Source: Campylobacter showae CSUNSWCD (GTDB lineage: Bacteria > Campylobacterota > Campylobacteria > Campylobacterales > Campylobacteraceae). From it: a DNA stretch of 64,000 bases. How positions within the stretch are numbered: the first letter of the stretch is position 1; each line of letters starts with the position of its first letter. The notes beneath the pieces are model-generated. The model saw only the letters and a list, made by a program, of their open reading frames with translations. It did no database searches and was not told the origin of the DNA. Of this stretch, positions 47,075 to 56,264 are shown piece after piece. Both the position numbers and the translations under genes were made by a program. The DNA lies in assembly GCF_000313615.1 (NCBI RefSeq), contig NZ_AMZQ01000005.1:178949-242948 (forward strand), read 5' to 3'.

Positions 47075-47521
47075 ATGAAAGTACTACTAATAAAAGACGT
47101 AAAATCGCTCGGGAAAGCCGGCGAAATCAAAGAGGTAAAAGAAGGCTACGGAAATAACTTCCTAATCGGCAAAGGCTTTGCTAAAGCCGCGACTCCTGAT
47201 GTCTTGCACCAATACGACGCCGAGCAAAAACGCAAGGCCGAGGAGCTAAAATACGAGATCGCAAATATAGAAAAGCTAAAATCAGAGATCGAAAAAATCA
47301 CGCTCAAGGTTAAAAAGCCGCTCGGAGCAAACGGCGCGCTCTTTGGTGCGGTGACGAAGGATGAAATTTCAGAAGCGCTAGAAAAAAATCATCATCTAGT
47401 CGTAGATAAAAAGGCGTTTGACTTCACGCATACGATAAAAGCGACAGGTATCTATGAAGTGGACGTCAAGCTCGGCCATGCCGTGCGCGCCACGCTAAAA
47501 CTAGACGTCGAGGGCGAATAA
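47075..47521 (+). CDS. rplI: 50S ribosomal protein L9
   Basis: A 148-residue ribosomal protein binding 23S rRNA near the L1 stalk. The N-terminal domain is MKVLLIKDVKSLGKAGEI, then EGYGNNFLIGKGFAKAAT. A long connecting helix (about 45-75) and a C-terminal domain (KPLGANGALFGAVTKDEI, then GIYEVDVKLGHAV) follow. The length is normal. It is 14 bases after argG, and its stop touches the hslV GTG. Confidence 0.97.
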   Translation: MKVLLIKDVKSLGKAGEIKEVKEGYGNNFLIGKGFAKAATPDVLHQYDAEQKRKAEELKYEIANIEKLKSEIEKITLKVKKPLGANGALFGAVTKDEISEALEKNHHLVVDKKAFDFTHTIKATGIYEVDVKLGHAVRATLKLDVEGE

Positions 47522-48055
47522 GTGTTTCACGCGACTACCATTTTAGCCTACAAAGGCAAGAATAAATCGGTCATCGGCGGCGACGGACAGGTGAGCTTTG
47601 GCAACACGGTGCTAAAAGGCAATGCGGTAAAAATCCGCAAGATCCACGGCGGCAAGGTCCTAGCGGGCTTTGCCGGCAGCACCGCCGATGCGTTTAATCT
47701 CTTTGATATGTTTGAAAACAACCTCGATCACGCAAAAGGCGACCTGCTAAAAGCAGTGATCGAGTTTAGCAAAGAGTGGCGCAAGGATAAGTATCTGCGC
47801 AAGCTAGAGGCCATGATGCTAGTGCTTGATAGAGAGAAAATTTTCCTTTTAAGCGGAACTGGCGACGTCGTAGAGCCAGAGGACGGCAAGATAGCCGCTA
47901 TCGGAAGCGGCGGCAACTACGCCCTATCCGCTGCCCGCGCACTGGATAAATTTGCCCAAATCGACGAAGAAGAGCTCGTAAAAGAGAGTCTAAAGATCGC
48001 AGGCGAAATTTGCATTTATACGAACACGAACATAAAAACCTACGTTTTAGAATAG
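47522..48055 (+). CDS. hslV: ATP-dependent protease subunit HslV
   Basis: A 177-residue proteasome-like peptidase. After removal of the N-terminal residues, the nucleophile Thr of TTILAYKGK is exposed. [21 protein letters not shown] and [10 protein letters not shown] are family signatures. The start is GTG directly after the rplI stop. It works with HslU, encoded 7 bases downstream, as an HslUV protease for misfolded and heat-damaged proteins. Confidence 0.97.
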   Translation: MFHATTILAYKGKNKSVIGGDGQVSFGNTVLKGNAVKIRKIHGGKVLAGFAGSTADAFNLFDMFENNLDHAKGDLLKAVIEFSKEWRKDKYLRKLEAMMLVLDREKIFLLSGTGDVVEPEDGKIAAIGSGGNYALSAARALDKFAQIDEEELVKESLKIAGEICIYTNTNIKTYVLE

Positions 48056-48062
48056 AGAAAAG

Positions 48063-49385
48063 ATGAATTTAACCCCAAAAGAGATAGTGAAATTTTTAGA
48101 CGATTACGTCATCGGACAAAAAGACGCCAAAAAGATCATCGCCATCGCGCTACGAAACCGCTACCGTAGGATGAAACTAGATAAAACGATGCAAGACGAT
48201 ATCATGCCAAAAAACATCCTAATGATAGGCTCGACGGGCGTGGGCAAAACCGAGATCGCAAGGCGTTTGTCAAAGATGATGGGCTTGCCGTTTATCAAAG
48301 TAGAGGCTAGCAAATACACCGAGGTTGGCTTCGTAGGACGAGACGTTGAAAGCATGGTGCGCGACCTAGCGGCTGCGTCGGTAAATTTGGTTAAAGCCGA
48401 ACAGCGCGAGAAAAATCGCGAGAAAATCGACGAATACGTAAAAGATAAGATAATAAAAAAGCTCCTGCCGCCTCTACCGACTGGTGCGAGCGAAGAGAAA
48501 AAGGCCGACTACGAAAAAAGCTACGAAAAGATGATGAGTAGGCTAGAAAACGGCGATCTAGACGATCTAAGCATCGAGATAGAGGTCGTGCAAAATAGCT
48601 TTGATGCGGGTGCGAACGTGCCGCCCGATATGGCGCAAATGCAAGAGAGCTTCGTCAAAATCATCGGCCTAAGCAACAAAACCGTCAAAAAAGAGATGAA
48701 GGTAAAAGACGCTAAAGAGGCGCTCAAAAACGAAGCTAGCGATAAAATTTTAGATATGGAAAGCATCAAAACCGAAGCTGTGCGAAGAGCAGAAAATGAG
48801 GGCATAATCTTTATCGACGAGATCGACAAGGTCGCGGTAAGCTCCGGAAACTCAGGCAGGCAAGATCCGAGTAAAGAAGGCGTACAGCGCGACTTGCTAC
48901 CTATCGTGGAGGGCTCTACGGTGACAACCAAATTTGGCGCCATAAAAACCGATCACATCCTTTTTATTGCTGCGGGCGCCTTTCACATCAGCAAACCAAG
49001 CGACCTAATTCCGGAGCTTCAAGGGCGTTTTCCGTTGCGAGTAGAGCTTGACAGCCTAGATGAAAATGCACTGTATCAAATTTTAACTCAGCCTAAAAAT
49101 TCGCTACTCAAACAATACGAAGCGCTTTTAAAAACCGAAAACGTGGAGCTTAAATTCAACGATGAGGCCATCAGAGCTATCGCTAAAATCGCTCAAAACG
49201 CCAACGAAAAAATGGAAGACATTGGCGCTAGACGCCTACACACAGTGATCGAGCGCGTGATCGAGGATATCAGCTTTGAGGCTAACGAGCACGGCGGCGA
49301 AACGGTAGAGGTAGACAAAGCTCTCGTAGAAAAGCGCCTATCAGACGTCGTCGAGGATCAAGATCTGGCGAGATATATCTTATGA
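48063..49385 (+). CDS. hslU: HslU ATPase (HslUV unfoldase)
   Basis: A 440-residue AAA+ ATPase that unfolds substrates for HslV. N-terminal [20 protein letters not shown], Walker [15 protein letters not shown], the pore-loop [13 protein letters not shown], the intermediate domain (about residues 110-240), Walker [12 protein letters not shown] and sensor [14 protein letters not shown] are all present. The C-terminus ends in RYIL, the tail that inserts into HslV. It overlaps era by 4 bases. Confidence 0.97.
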   Translation: MNLTPKEIVKFLDDYVIGQKDAKKIIAIALRNRYRRMKLDKTMQDDIMPKNILMIGSTGVGKTEIARRLSKMMGLPFIKVEASKYTEVGFVGRDVESMVRDLAAASVNLVKAEQREKNREKIDEYVKDKIIKKLLPPLPTGASEEKKADYEKSYEKMMSRLENGDLDDLSIEIEVVQNSFDAGANVPPDMAQMQESFVKIIGLSNKTVKKEMKVKDAKEALKNEASDKILDMESIKTEAVRRAENEGIIFIDEIDKVAVSSGNSGRQDPSKEGVQRDLLPIVEGSTVTTKFGAIKTDHILFIAAGAFHISKPSDLIPELQGRFPLRVELDSLDENALYQILTQPKNSLLKQYEALLKTENVELKFNDEAIRAIAKIAQNANEKMEDIGARRLHTVIERVIEDISFEANEHGGETVEVDKALVEKRLSDVVEDQDLARYIL

Positions 49386-50251
49386 AATCAGGCTTTGTTA
49401 GCATCATAGGCCGTACGAATGCGGGCAAAAGCTCGCTTTTAAATTTTTTGCTTGATGCAAAGATCACCATCGTCTCACACAAGCAAAACGCCACGAGGCG
49501 CAAGATCAGCGGAATCGTAATGAACGGCGAAGATCAGATCGTCTTTACCGATACGCCGGGGCTTCACGAAAGCAACAAAACGCTAAACAAACTCATGATA
49601 AACGAAGCGATAAAATCCATGGGCGACTGCGATGCTATCGTCTTTTTGGCACCCATTCACGACAGCATAGAAGACTACGTCAAATTTCTAAATTTAAATC
49701 CGCAAAAACCACATATCTTGTTGCTTACCAAGGTTGACGAAGTCCCAAACGCCAAAGTGCTTGAAAAAATCGCGCAATATCAACAATTTCAAGATAAATT
49801 TACAGCGCTTTTACCTTTTAGCGTCAAAAAGCAAACCTACAAAAAGCCGCTTTTGGATGAAATTTGCAAGCTTTTGCCAGAGCATGAGTATTTTTACGAT
49901 CCGGAATTTTTAACGCCGACAAACGAAAAAGAAATTTTTCGTGAATTTATCCTTGAGGCACTATACGATAATCTAAGCGACGAGATCCCCTACTCTACCG
50001 ACGTACTTATAGACAAAGTCAAAGAAAAACCAGATATAACTGAAATTTATGCCACTATAATCACCGAACGCGAGATACATAAATCTATGATTATCGGAAA
50101 AAATGGACAGACCATCAAAAGAATCGGGATAAATTCAAGAAAGTTAATATCAAGTTTTACTGGCCAAAAAATACTCGTAAAGCTCGTTGTAGTCGTAAAA
50201 AAAGACTGGCGCAAAGACGAAAAAACTATAAAAAACTTGAATATTTTATAA
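49382..50251 (+). CDS. era: GTPase Era
   Basis: A 289-residue GTPase with a KH domain that aids maturation of 16S rRNA and the 30S subunit. G1 is [15 protein letters not shown]2 [11 protein letters not shown]3 DTPGL, G4 LTKVDEV. The KH signature is [14 protein letters not shown] in the C-terminal domain. It starts within the hslU end (ATGA). Base composition turns visibly AT-richer in its last third, where the cts block begins. Confidence 0.97.
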   Translation: MKSGFVSIIGRTNAGKSSLLNFLLDAKITIVSHKQNATRRKISGIVMNGEDQIVFTDTPGLHESNKTLNKLMINEAIKSMGDCDAIVFLAPIHDSIEDYVKFLNLNPQKPHILLLTKVDEVPNAKVLEKIAQYQQFQDKFTALLPFSVKKQTYKKPLLDEICKLLPEHEYFYDPEFLTPTNEKEIFREFILEALYDNLSDEIPYSTDVLIDKVKEKPDITEIYATIITEREIHKSMIIGKNGQTIKRIGINSRKLISSFTGQKILVKLVVVVKKDWRKDEKTIKNLNIL

Positions 50252-50279
50252 ATAATTATTAAGTTATATGTTTTTATGA

Positions 50280-50306
50280 TATAATATATGCGTCTAATTG
50301 GCCAAT
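50280..50306 (+). promoter_or_regulatory. probable promoter and operator-like palindrome of the cts locus
   Basis: TATAAT at 50280-50285 is a good -10 box. A perfect 10-bp palindrome ATTGGCCAAT (50297-50306) falls at the expected transcription start, where a repressor would block RNA polymerase. Further down, CTCAAATTTGAG (50322-50333) is palindromic but of a type common in this genome. The first cts gene begins at 50357. Confidence 0.45.
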
Positions 50307-50356
50307 ATATGGTAAGATTAACTCAAATTTGAGGTTGCATTGAAGGATACTTAAAA

Positions 50357-51868
50357 ATGGCAAAAAACAAAAATGGAGTAGCAAGTATAGTCACGTATGA
50401 CCCTTACATGCAAACTTCATATGCATTTTCTGGTAACAAAATTTCGCAAATAGATCTAAGTAAAGCAAATAAAAATAACTTTTTTATATCATATATAAAA
50501 TATAAAGACCTATTGATAGGAAACATAGAAATTCCAATATCAACAGAAGAAGATGATATATCAAATTTAATAACAATTAAGGCATATGAACAATTTAATT
50601 TGGATCCATCTTCAGAGTATAAGATTGTATATAATGAAACAGTAAGCATATCATCTGAAACCAAAATTTTTAATGTATTTATAACCGATGTTGTATTGAC
50701 GGATAAGTTATATTCTTTTGCTCTTAAAAAAATTCCATATATAGATTATATAGCGGCTGCGCCATTGATGTTTTATCCGCTCTATAAAAAGAACATACTT
50801 TCAAGCCAAGATACCGATGCTTTTATGGTAATACAAGAAGATGATGCTTTTTTAGCTGTTTACCAAAATGGAGAGTATATTCAATCAAGGCCACTTAGAT
50901 ACTCGATTAAAAATATCAGCGATAAATTTTCTACTTTAAGCGGTAATAAATTAAACGATAGTGCTTTTTTAGATATTATAAAAAATGGAACAAACACTCA
51001 AGATGATAGAAATAGAGATTTTATAATTGAAATATTTGATGAAATTTCCTATTATATAGGAGACCTAGTAAATAGCTTAAGTAGATTTATTGGGTCAAAC
51101 ATTTCAAATATAAATGTGATAACTGATATAAAAATGGGTAATTTTGCAGAATTTATACAAGAAAAACTAGATATACCCACAATACATCTCGAACCAAATA
51201 TTGCCATAAATTCAAAAGAAGTTGCAAGTAGTAATATTCACAATATTATGGCTATAAATTCACAATATTATAAAGAAACACAGGAAAATGATTTTAATTT
51301 CTCTAATTTTCTAAGACCGCTACCGTTATTTCAACGCAACAGTGGAAAATTGATACTATACACACTAGTAGGAATATTGATCGGATCGCTGTATCCGATG
51401 TATCTTTATGTGTCTGGAATCATAACCGATATAGATACTGCCGACAAAAGAAGTGAATATGAAATTAATAATGCTGACAAAATAAGGATAGAAGGAACAA
51501 TAGCGGCCCTTGCACAACAAATTTTGAATATATCAAAATCAATTGAAGCAGAAAAAAATATAATTGATTTTAGAAAAAATACTATTAAAGAAATTTATGA
51601 TAAAAAAGTCAACTACCCCATGAAGGGAATTGTTCTATTTGAACTTAGTAATCTAATAAATAATAAAGACATACAAACCGCAAGAATAAATAATTCTGAT
51701 AGAAATATGGAGGTTACTTTAATAAGTAAAGACGAAAAAAAGTTAACCGAATTGATGCAAAATATAAATACCTCAGACAAATACTCTATATTAACCAAAG
51801 AAATTTTATTAGATAAAAAATATGAAGTACCATCATACGAAACAAATGTTACAATAAAGATTAAATGA
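50357..51868 (+). CDS. GspL-like / PilM-PilN fusion protein of the transformation system
   Basis: A 503-residue inner-membrane protein. The first 300 residues are soluble and resemble a degenerate PilM/GspL actin-like domain (GSNISNINVITD, AFMVIQEDDAFLAVYQNG). One membrane helix follows at about 331-353 (LILYTLVGILIGSLYPMYLY), then a periplasmic coiled coil and a small alpha/beta domain (about 430-500) as in PilN. This GspL-like layout would anchor the GspE ATPase to the platform. It is first of eight tightly packed genes. Similarity is by architecture and position, not by strong motifs. Confidence 0.6.
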   Translation: MAKNKNGVASIVTYDPYMQTSYAFSGNKISQIDLSKANKNNFFISYIKYKDLLIGNIEIPISTEEDDISNLITIKAYEQFNLDPSSEYKIVYNETVSISSETKIFNVFITDVVLTDKLYSFALKKIPYIDYIAAAPLMFYPLYKKNILSSQDTDAFMVIQEDDAFLAVYQNGEYIQSRPLRYSIKNISDKFSTLSGNKLNDSAFLDIIKNGTNTQDDRNRDFIIEIFDEISYYIGDLVNSLSRFIGSNISNINVITDIKMGNFAEFIQEKLDIPTIHLEPNIAINSKEVASSNIHNIMAINSQYYKETQENDFNFSNFLRPLPLFQRNSGKLILYTLVGILIGSLYPMYLYVSGIITDIDTADKRSEYEINNADKIRIEGTIAALAQQILNISKSIEAEKNIIDFRKNTIKEIYDKKVNYPMKGIVLFELSNLINNKDIQTARINNSDRNMEVTLISKDEKKLTELMQNINTSDKYSILTKEILLDKKYEVPSYETNVTIKIK

Positions 51869-52530
51869 TGAAAAAAGATAATACACTCACTAAAATCGAC
51901 AACTACTTTGACGGAAAAAAACCAAGTGAAGTTACACTAATGCTAATTATGGCACTTGTGTTATCTGGCGTTATTATATATTACGCAATTGTGGAATATG
52001 CACAAGATTATTACGATAGCTCAATATCAACCAATAGCCAAACTACAGAAGAACTAGACAAGGTAAATGCATATTTAGATAGTGTTAGTCAAAACAATGA
52101 TAGAAATAATGACAGGAATTTTAAAATAAATCAAAAACAAAATGAGTTGACACAGATACAAAACGAGCTTGCTGATGCTAAAAATATGAATCAATATTTT
52201 GATAACAAATTAAAAGAACTATCATATTTGATCTTTAGCGAACAGAGTTGGGCTGACTTTTTGGACAATTTAGCACTTTTAGCAAATAAAAATAATGTAA
52301 AAATAACAAAAATAACAAATAGCTTTAAAGAGCCAAATGCGCAAAAAATAGAGCAAGTCCTCGACATAAACGTATCTGTTGACGGTGACTATAGGGATAT
52401 TATAAGCTATATAAATGCTATTGAAGAGTCAAGACTAGTAGTAGATGTCAACAATATAGACATAAATTCTACAAATGGCAAACTAAGAGGAAATATGGGA
52501 ATTTATATATGGGGGATGAAATACCAATGA
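51865..52530 (+). CDS. PilO/GspM-like inner-membrane protein of the transformation system
   Basis: A 221-residue protein with a short cytoplasmic start, one membrane helix (about 23-45: VTLMLIMALVLSGVIIYYAI), a coiled coil (about 60-110, rich in Asn/Gln) and a C-terminal ferredoxin-like domain (VLDINVSVDGDYRDIISYIN), the PilO/GspM layout. The PilO strand-helix phrase YRDIISYINAIEESRLVV is the best sequence hint. It overlaps the upstream gene by 4 bases and the next frame by about 4 bases. Confidence 0.6.
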   Translation: MMKKDNTLTKIDNYFDGKKPSEVTLMLIMALVLSGVIIYYAIVEYAQDYYDSSISTNSQTTEELDKVNAYLDSVSQNNDRNNDRNFKINQKQNELTQIQNELADAKNMNQYFDNKLKELSYLIFSEQSWADFLDNLALLANKNNVKITKITNSFKEPNAQKIEQVLDINVSVDGDYRDIISYINAIEESRLVVDVNNIDINSTNGKLRGNMGIYIWGMKYQ

Positions 52531-52937
52531 GAAATAGAGTCTTATTTTTTCTTTTAATACTTTGCTCCGCATCTTTGGCTGACAATCCTCAAGCAGAGAC
52601 AGAATACTATGATCAACTTTTTAGCGTGATCAATGAACAACGCAAGGGCTTAAATGAGTCGGATTTAAAAGTTTTATCTGATCCTTTCTTGATAGTAAAA
52701 CAAAAAACTATCATAAATATGGAGAATAATTCTTCTACCAACCTATTTAATTTACAGGCTATTTTTAACAACAAAGCTAAAATAAACGGCAAATGGTATC
52801 AAGTAAAAGATAAAATTGACGAGTATGAATTGTCAAATATCCAATCAAAGAGTGTCACCTTAATAAACAAGGATGATAAAATTGACTTAAATTTAACACA
52901 AGGGGCAAATAAAAATGTCGTTATTAAAATTAAATAA
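52527..52937 (+). CDS. small exported protein, PilP/GspC-like position
   Basis: A 136-residue protein with a Sec signal (NRVLFFLLILCSASLADN). The mature part ends in a small beta domain resembling the homology region that links PilP/GspC to the secretin: LQAIFNNKAKINGKWYQVKD, then VTLINKDDKIDLNL. An ATG 18 bases earlier would spoil the signal peptide, so 52527 is chosen. The secretin gene starts inside its last 23 bases. It may correspond to CtsR of C. jejuni, but I cannot prove it. Confidence 0.6.
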   Translation: MRNRVLFFLLILCSASLADNPQAETEYYDQLFSVINEQRKGLNESDLKVLSDPFLIVKQKTIINMENNSSTNLFNLQAIFNNKAKINGKWYQVKDKIDEYELSNIQSKSVTLINKDDKIDLNLTQGANKNVVIKIK

Positions 52938-54516
52938 ATTTTTTACAATATCAATTACAACTGCACTATCATTAACTACAGCAGATGCTAGTAGTTGCGA
53001 AAAGAGGGTTTTTAATCTAAAAATCAATGAGCAAGTTTCAGTTCAAGAAATTTTAACGCAGCTATCTGATATGTGCCATTTTAGTGTAGTAACAAAAGAT
53101 CAATTTGCTAAAGATGCTATAAGTGAACCACTTTTTGGAATCAATATAAAAGATAAAACGTTAAATGAAATTTTTAGTCTTTTATTATCCGAAAAAGACA
53201 TGAGCTATACTTTTTATCAAGATATCTTAAAAATTTCATCCCTTCAGACCAAAACTTTTAAGATTGACTATATAACATCTGTAAGAGAGGGAACCGCTAT
53301 CACAAAGGCTTCAGTTGATTCAGCCCCTATTGAAGTTGGCGATGAAAAACAAGATGATGGCGAAAAAGACATTACTAAAGGTGGCGGCAAACTCGACAAC
53401 GTTATAAGAACTGTCGAAAAATTTGATTTTTGGGAAAAACTGGACACTGAAATTAAGGCAATACTAAATAATACAACAGAAAGTATTGTTGCGCCAGATC
53501 CTATCATCAATGCCAATGCAGGATTAGTTACCGTAACCGGCACCGCAGCTCAGCTAAGAAGAGTTTCGGATTATATTAAAGATATCCAAGAAAGACTCAA
53601 AAAACAAGTTGTTATAGATGTATCTATAATATCAGTAGAGCTTGCTAATAGCTACACAAAAGGTGTTGACTGGAGTAAATTTAATATAGGTTTTAAAACC
53701 GGATTATACAATCGTACAGTTGTAACTGGTGTAACTGAAACAGTAGGACAAGACGCCGCTGGTAATCCTACGACCACTTTAAGTAGAACATATGGAATGA
53801 TTCCGGCAAATGACCTATTTTGGTCAAATAGAGGAAACGGTCTTGGCGGTGGTTTTTCTCAAAGCATGAATTTGATTGCAGGTTTTAATTTTAATTTAGA
53901 CGGCGTTTTAAATTTCCTCGAGACAAATGGAAGAACAAAAGTTGTTTCAAGTCCGAAAATTACGACTTTAAATAACCAACAAGCCCTAATTTCCGTGGGA
54001 GATAATGTAAACTATAGAGTTCAGGAAGAAAGCCAAAACAATAACGCTTTAAATGGTAAAACCACTATAACCTATAAGCAGTATTCTGTTTTTATAGGAA
54101 TTTTGCTTAACATTTTACCAGAGGTTTCAGACGACAATAAGATTATGCTACGCATAAATCCATCCCTTAGTAGCTTCAAATACAACGAAGATGACGTTAG
54201 ACAAAGTACAACCATAAGAGAAATCGCACCAGATACTATACAAAAAAAGCTTTCTACTGTTGTGCAGGTAAATAGCGGTGATACGATCGTTTTGGGTGGG
54301 CTTATAGCTCAATCTAAAGGTAAAGAAAACACAAAAGTACCATTTTTGGGAGATATTCCCGTGCTTGGACACGCATTTAAAAGCACAAAAGATAACCTTA
54401 GAACAACAGAGCTTGTATTTATAATAACCCCAAGAATAGTCGATACATCAAATACCGCCCCAATCAATCAATCTCTTAAAGATCTAGGTTTTTCGAGGTC
54501 AATATATGAGCAATAA
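52915..54516 (+). CDS. ctsD: secretin of the DNA-uptake system
   Basis: A 533-residue outer-membrane channel protein. It has a signal peptide (about 1-26), an N0/STN-like domain (about 30-100: QVSVQEILTQLSDMCHFSVV), an N1-type domain (about 195-225: VTVTGTAAQLRRVSDYIKDI) and the secretin core (about 225-520) with VVSSPKITTLNNQQALISVG and VVQVNSGDTIVLGGLIAQ, then VPFLGDIPVLGHAF. It forms the pore for DNA entry (or pseudopilus exit). The gene order secretin - ATPase - TPR protein - GspE - GspF matches ctsD-ctsP-ctsX-ctsE-ctsF. Confidence 0.9.
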   Translation: MSLLKLNKFFTISITTALSLTTADASSCEKRVFNLKINEQVSVQEILTQLSDMCHFSVVTKDQFAKDAISEPLFGINIKDKTLNEIFSLLLSEKDMSYTFYQDILKISSLQTKTFKIDYITSVREGTAITKASVDSAPIEVGDEKQDDGEKDITKGGGKLDNVIRTVEKFDFWEKLDTEIKAILNNTTESIVAPDPIINANAGLVTVTGTAAQLRRVSDYIKDIQERLKKQVVIDVSIISVELANSYTKGVDWSKFNIGFKTGLYNRTVVTGVTETVGQDAAGNPTTTLSRTYGMIPANDLFWSNRGNGLGGGFSQSMNLIAGFNFNLDGVLNFLETNGRTKVVSSPKITTLNNQQALISVGDNVNYRVQEESQNNNALNGKTTITYKQYSVFIGILLNILPEVSDDNKIMLRINPSLSSFKYNEDDVRQSTTIREIAPDTIQKKLSTVVQVNSGDTIVLGGLIAQSKGKENTKVPFLGDIPVLGHAFKSTKDNLRTTELVFIITPRIVDTSNTAPINQSLKDLGFSRSIYEQ

Positions 54517-55327
54517 GTACACTACTCTAAAAAATATATTTATTGATGTAGCACAAGAAAATGATTATATAAATTTAGATAAATCTATTATTGCTTATAA
54601 AAAGATTTTGGATTTATTGCAAAAGCCGGCAAAGTTAATTTTATTTTACGGCAAACCTGGATGCGGAAAAACATTTTTATTAAAGAAAATCGTAAGGGAT
54701 CTAAAGGATCGTGACGATATTGTTTTTTTCCCATATCCATTTTTTAATGAATCTGAATTTGTCAAATCATTATATGAAGGAATTTTTAAGAAAGAATCTC
54801 AGGAAAAAATAGAAAGCTATGAACAGTTTATAAAAATCTATAAAGCCAAAATAGAGGATAATCAAGAAAAAAAGCCAATAATAGTTATTCTTGACGAGTC
54901 ACAGCTTTATCCTGAGATTTTACTAGAAAAAATTCGTATAATGTCAGATAGCGGTCTATTTAAATTTGTTTTTGCCACGCACGAAACGATTGATAAAGAT
55001 GTACTATCGAGAGATTACTTTAAGTCAAGGGTTTGGGAAAGTATAGAGATGGGCTCTATCGATACAGAGGAGATGAAAGTTTATTTGGAAAATAAGTTAC
55101 AAAATAGTCAGTTTTTTTATATTTTTTTAAAATTTACCGAAGAACAATTTCGTCTTCTAAATGAATTAAGCCAGGGAAATTTAAGAATGCTAAATAAATT
55201 AATGTTTAATATTTTTGAACTTTACGAATATTTTGATGCAAATCAACCAACTATAATAGGCGGTGACAAAATGGTAACAAAAATTTTAGAGATGGCAGCC
55301 ATCAAATCGGAGCTTATAGATGCTTGA
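54506..55327 (+). CDS. ctsP: ExeA/GspA-type AAA ATPase of the transformation system
   Basis: A 273-residue ATPase. Walker A is FYGKPGCGKTFLL (about 49-56), Walker B IIVILDESQL (about 125-133), and FKFVFATHET is a sensor-like segment, followed by a helical lid domain (about 200-265). Similar ATPases (ExeA/GspA) help assemble secretins through peptidoglycan; in C. jejuni, CtsP is a membrane-associated NTP-binding protein needed for transformation. There is no membrane helix. It overlaps the secretin gene by 11 bases and the next gene by 8. Confidence 0.75.
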   Translation: MSNKYTTLKNIFIDVAQENDYINLDKSIIAYKKILDLLQKPAKLILFYGKPGCGKTFLLKKIVRDLKDRDDIVFFPYPFFNESEFVKSLYEGIFKKESQEKIESYEQFIKIYKAKIEDNQEKKPIIVILDESQLYPEILLEKIRIMSDSGLFKFVFATHETIDKDVLSRDYFKSRVWESIEMGSIDTEEMKVYLENKLQNSQFFYIFLKFTEEQFRLLNELSQGNLRMLNKLMFNIFELYEYFDANQPTIIGGDKMVTKILEMAAIKSELIDA

Positions 55328-56222
55328 AACATATGAGATATTGGAGCTAGAAAGGCGATGGAGAGCCTACGACAAAAAGAGAAAAGAGTTTAAGTTTTCA
55401 GACAAAAAGAACTATATATACGCCATTTCAGCTGTTTTGGCTATATCTGTCTCTGTATCGTCGCTTACTTTTTATTTATTAAAAGATTCGCTAATAAATA
55501 ACACTAATAGCGCAACAATTAGTAATGACGTCAAAGGCAACAGCAAAGAAGCAATAAAGCACTCTGAAGTTGTTGAACCGGAGCAAAAAATAGATCCAAG
55601 CAATAACACCCTGCTCAATTCTGATAATTTTGGCGGAACAGAAAATATATCAAATACACAGAATAACAGCATTGCGAACGAGGATACTTCAGATAATGTG
55701 AACACTGAAATTCAGCAACATGGCTGGGTTAATTTAAACAACGCGCCGCAATACATGCAACCAGTAGAAAATACAAATAAAAGTATTGGCGGCAAACAAG
55801 TTGCAGTTAGACCTCCAGCAGAAGAAATGATAAATTTTGATTCCGAAAAGCCTATCATTGCAAAGAACATGAATGGCGCACAAAATACAAATAATAGGTT
55901 TCAGATTCAATCTTCTGGTTCAGAAGTTTCGGTAGAAGAGCTAACTGCCAAATTTGAAAAGTCCAACAGCTCTGATATTGCAGTGTTAATAGCAAGAAGA
56001 TACTATGACATCAAAGATTACAAAAATAGCGAGAAATGGGCACTCATAGCCAACGAACTCGATAGCAACAATGAAGAGAGCTGGATAATATTTGCAAAGT
56101 CAAAATATAATCTAAAGCAAAAAGATGACGCAATAAGTGTTCTTAAAATATACAACGATAAAGCAAATTCAGCAAATATCGAGGATCTTATGAGGCAAAT
56201 AGAGGACGATACGGCCTTATAG
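55320..56222 (+). CDS. membrane protein with C-terminal TPR-like repeats, transformation system
   Basis: A 300-residue protein: a charged cytoplasmic head (about 1-32: LERRWRAYDKKRKEFKFSDKK), one membrane helix (about 33-54), a long Asn/Ser/Thr-rich linker (about 60-200) and two to three TPR-like helices at the C-terminus (IARRYYDIKDYKNSEKWALIAN, in part). By position it may match CtsX, a partner of CtsP. The linker suggests a periplasm-spanning scaffold. It overlaps ctsP by 8 bases and is 42 bases from ctsE. Confidence 0.55.
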   Translation: MLETYEILELERRWRAYDKKRKEFKFSDKKNYIYAISAVLAISVSVSSLTFYLLKDSLINNTNSATISNDVKGNSKEAIKHSEVVEPEQKIDPSNNTLLNSDNFGGTENISNTQNNSIANEDTSDNVNTEIQQHGWVNLNNAPQYMQPVENTNKSIGGKQVAVRPPAEEMINFDSEKPIIAKNMNGAQNTNNRFQIQSSGSEVSVEELTAKFEKSNSSDIAVLIARRYYDIKDYKNSEKWALIANELDSNNEESWIIFAKSKYNLKQKDDAISVLKIYNDKANSANIEDLMRQIEDDTAL

Positions 56223-56264
56223 TAAAAAAATATAACTATTTTTAGTAAAGGATCATAGTACTTA

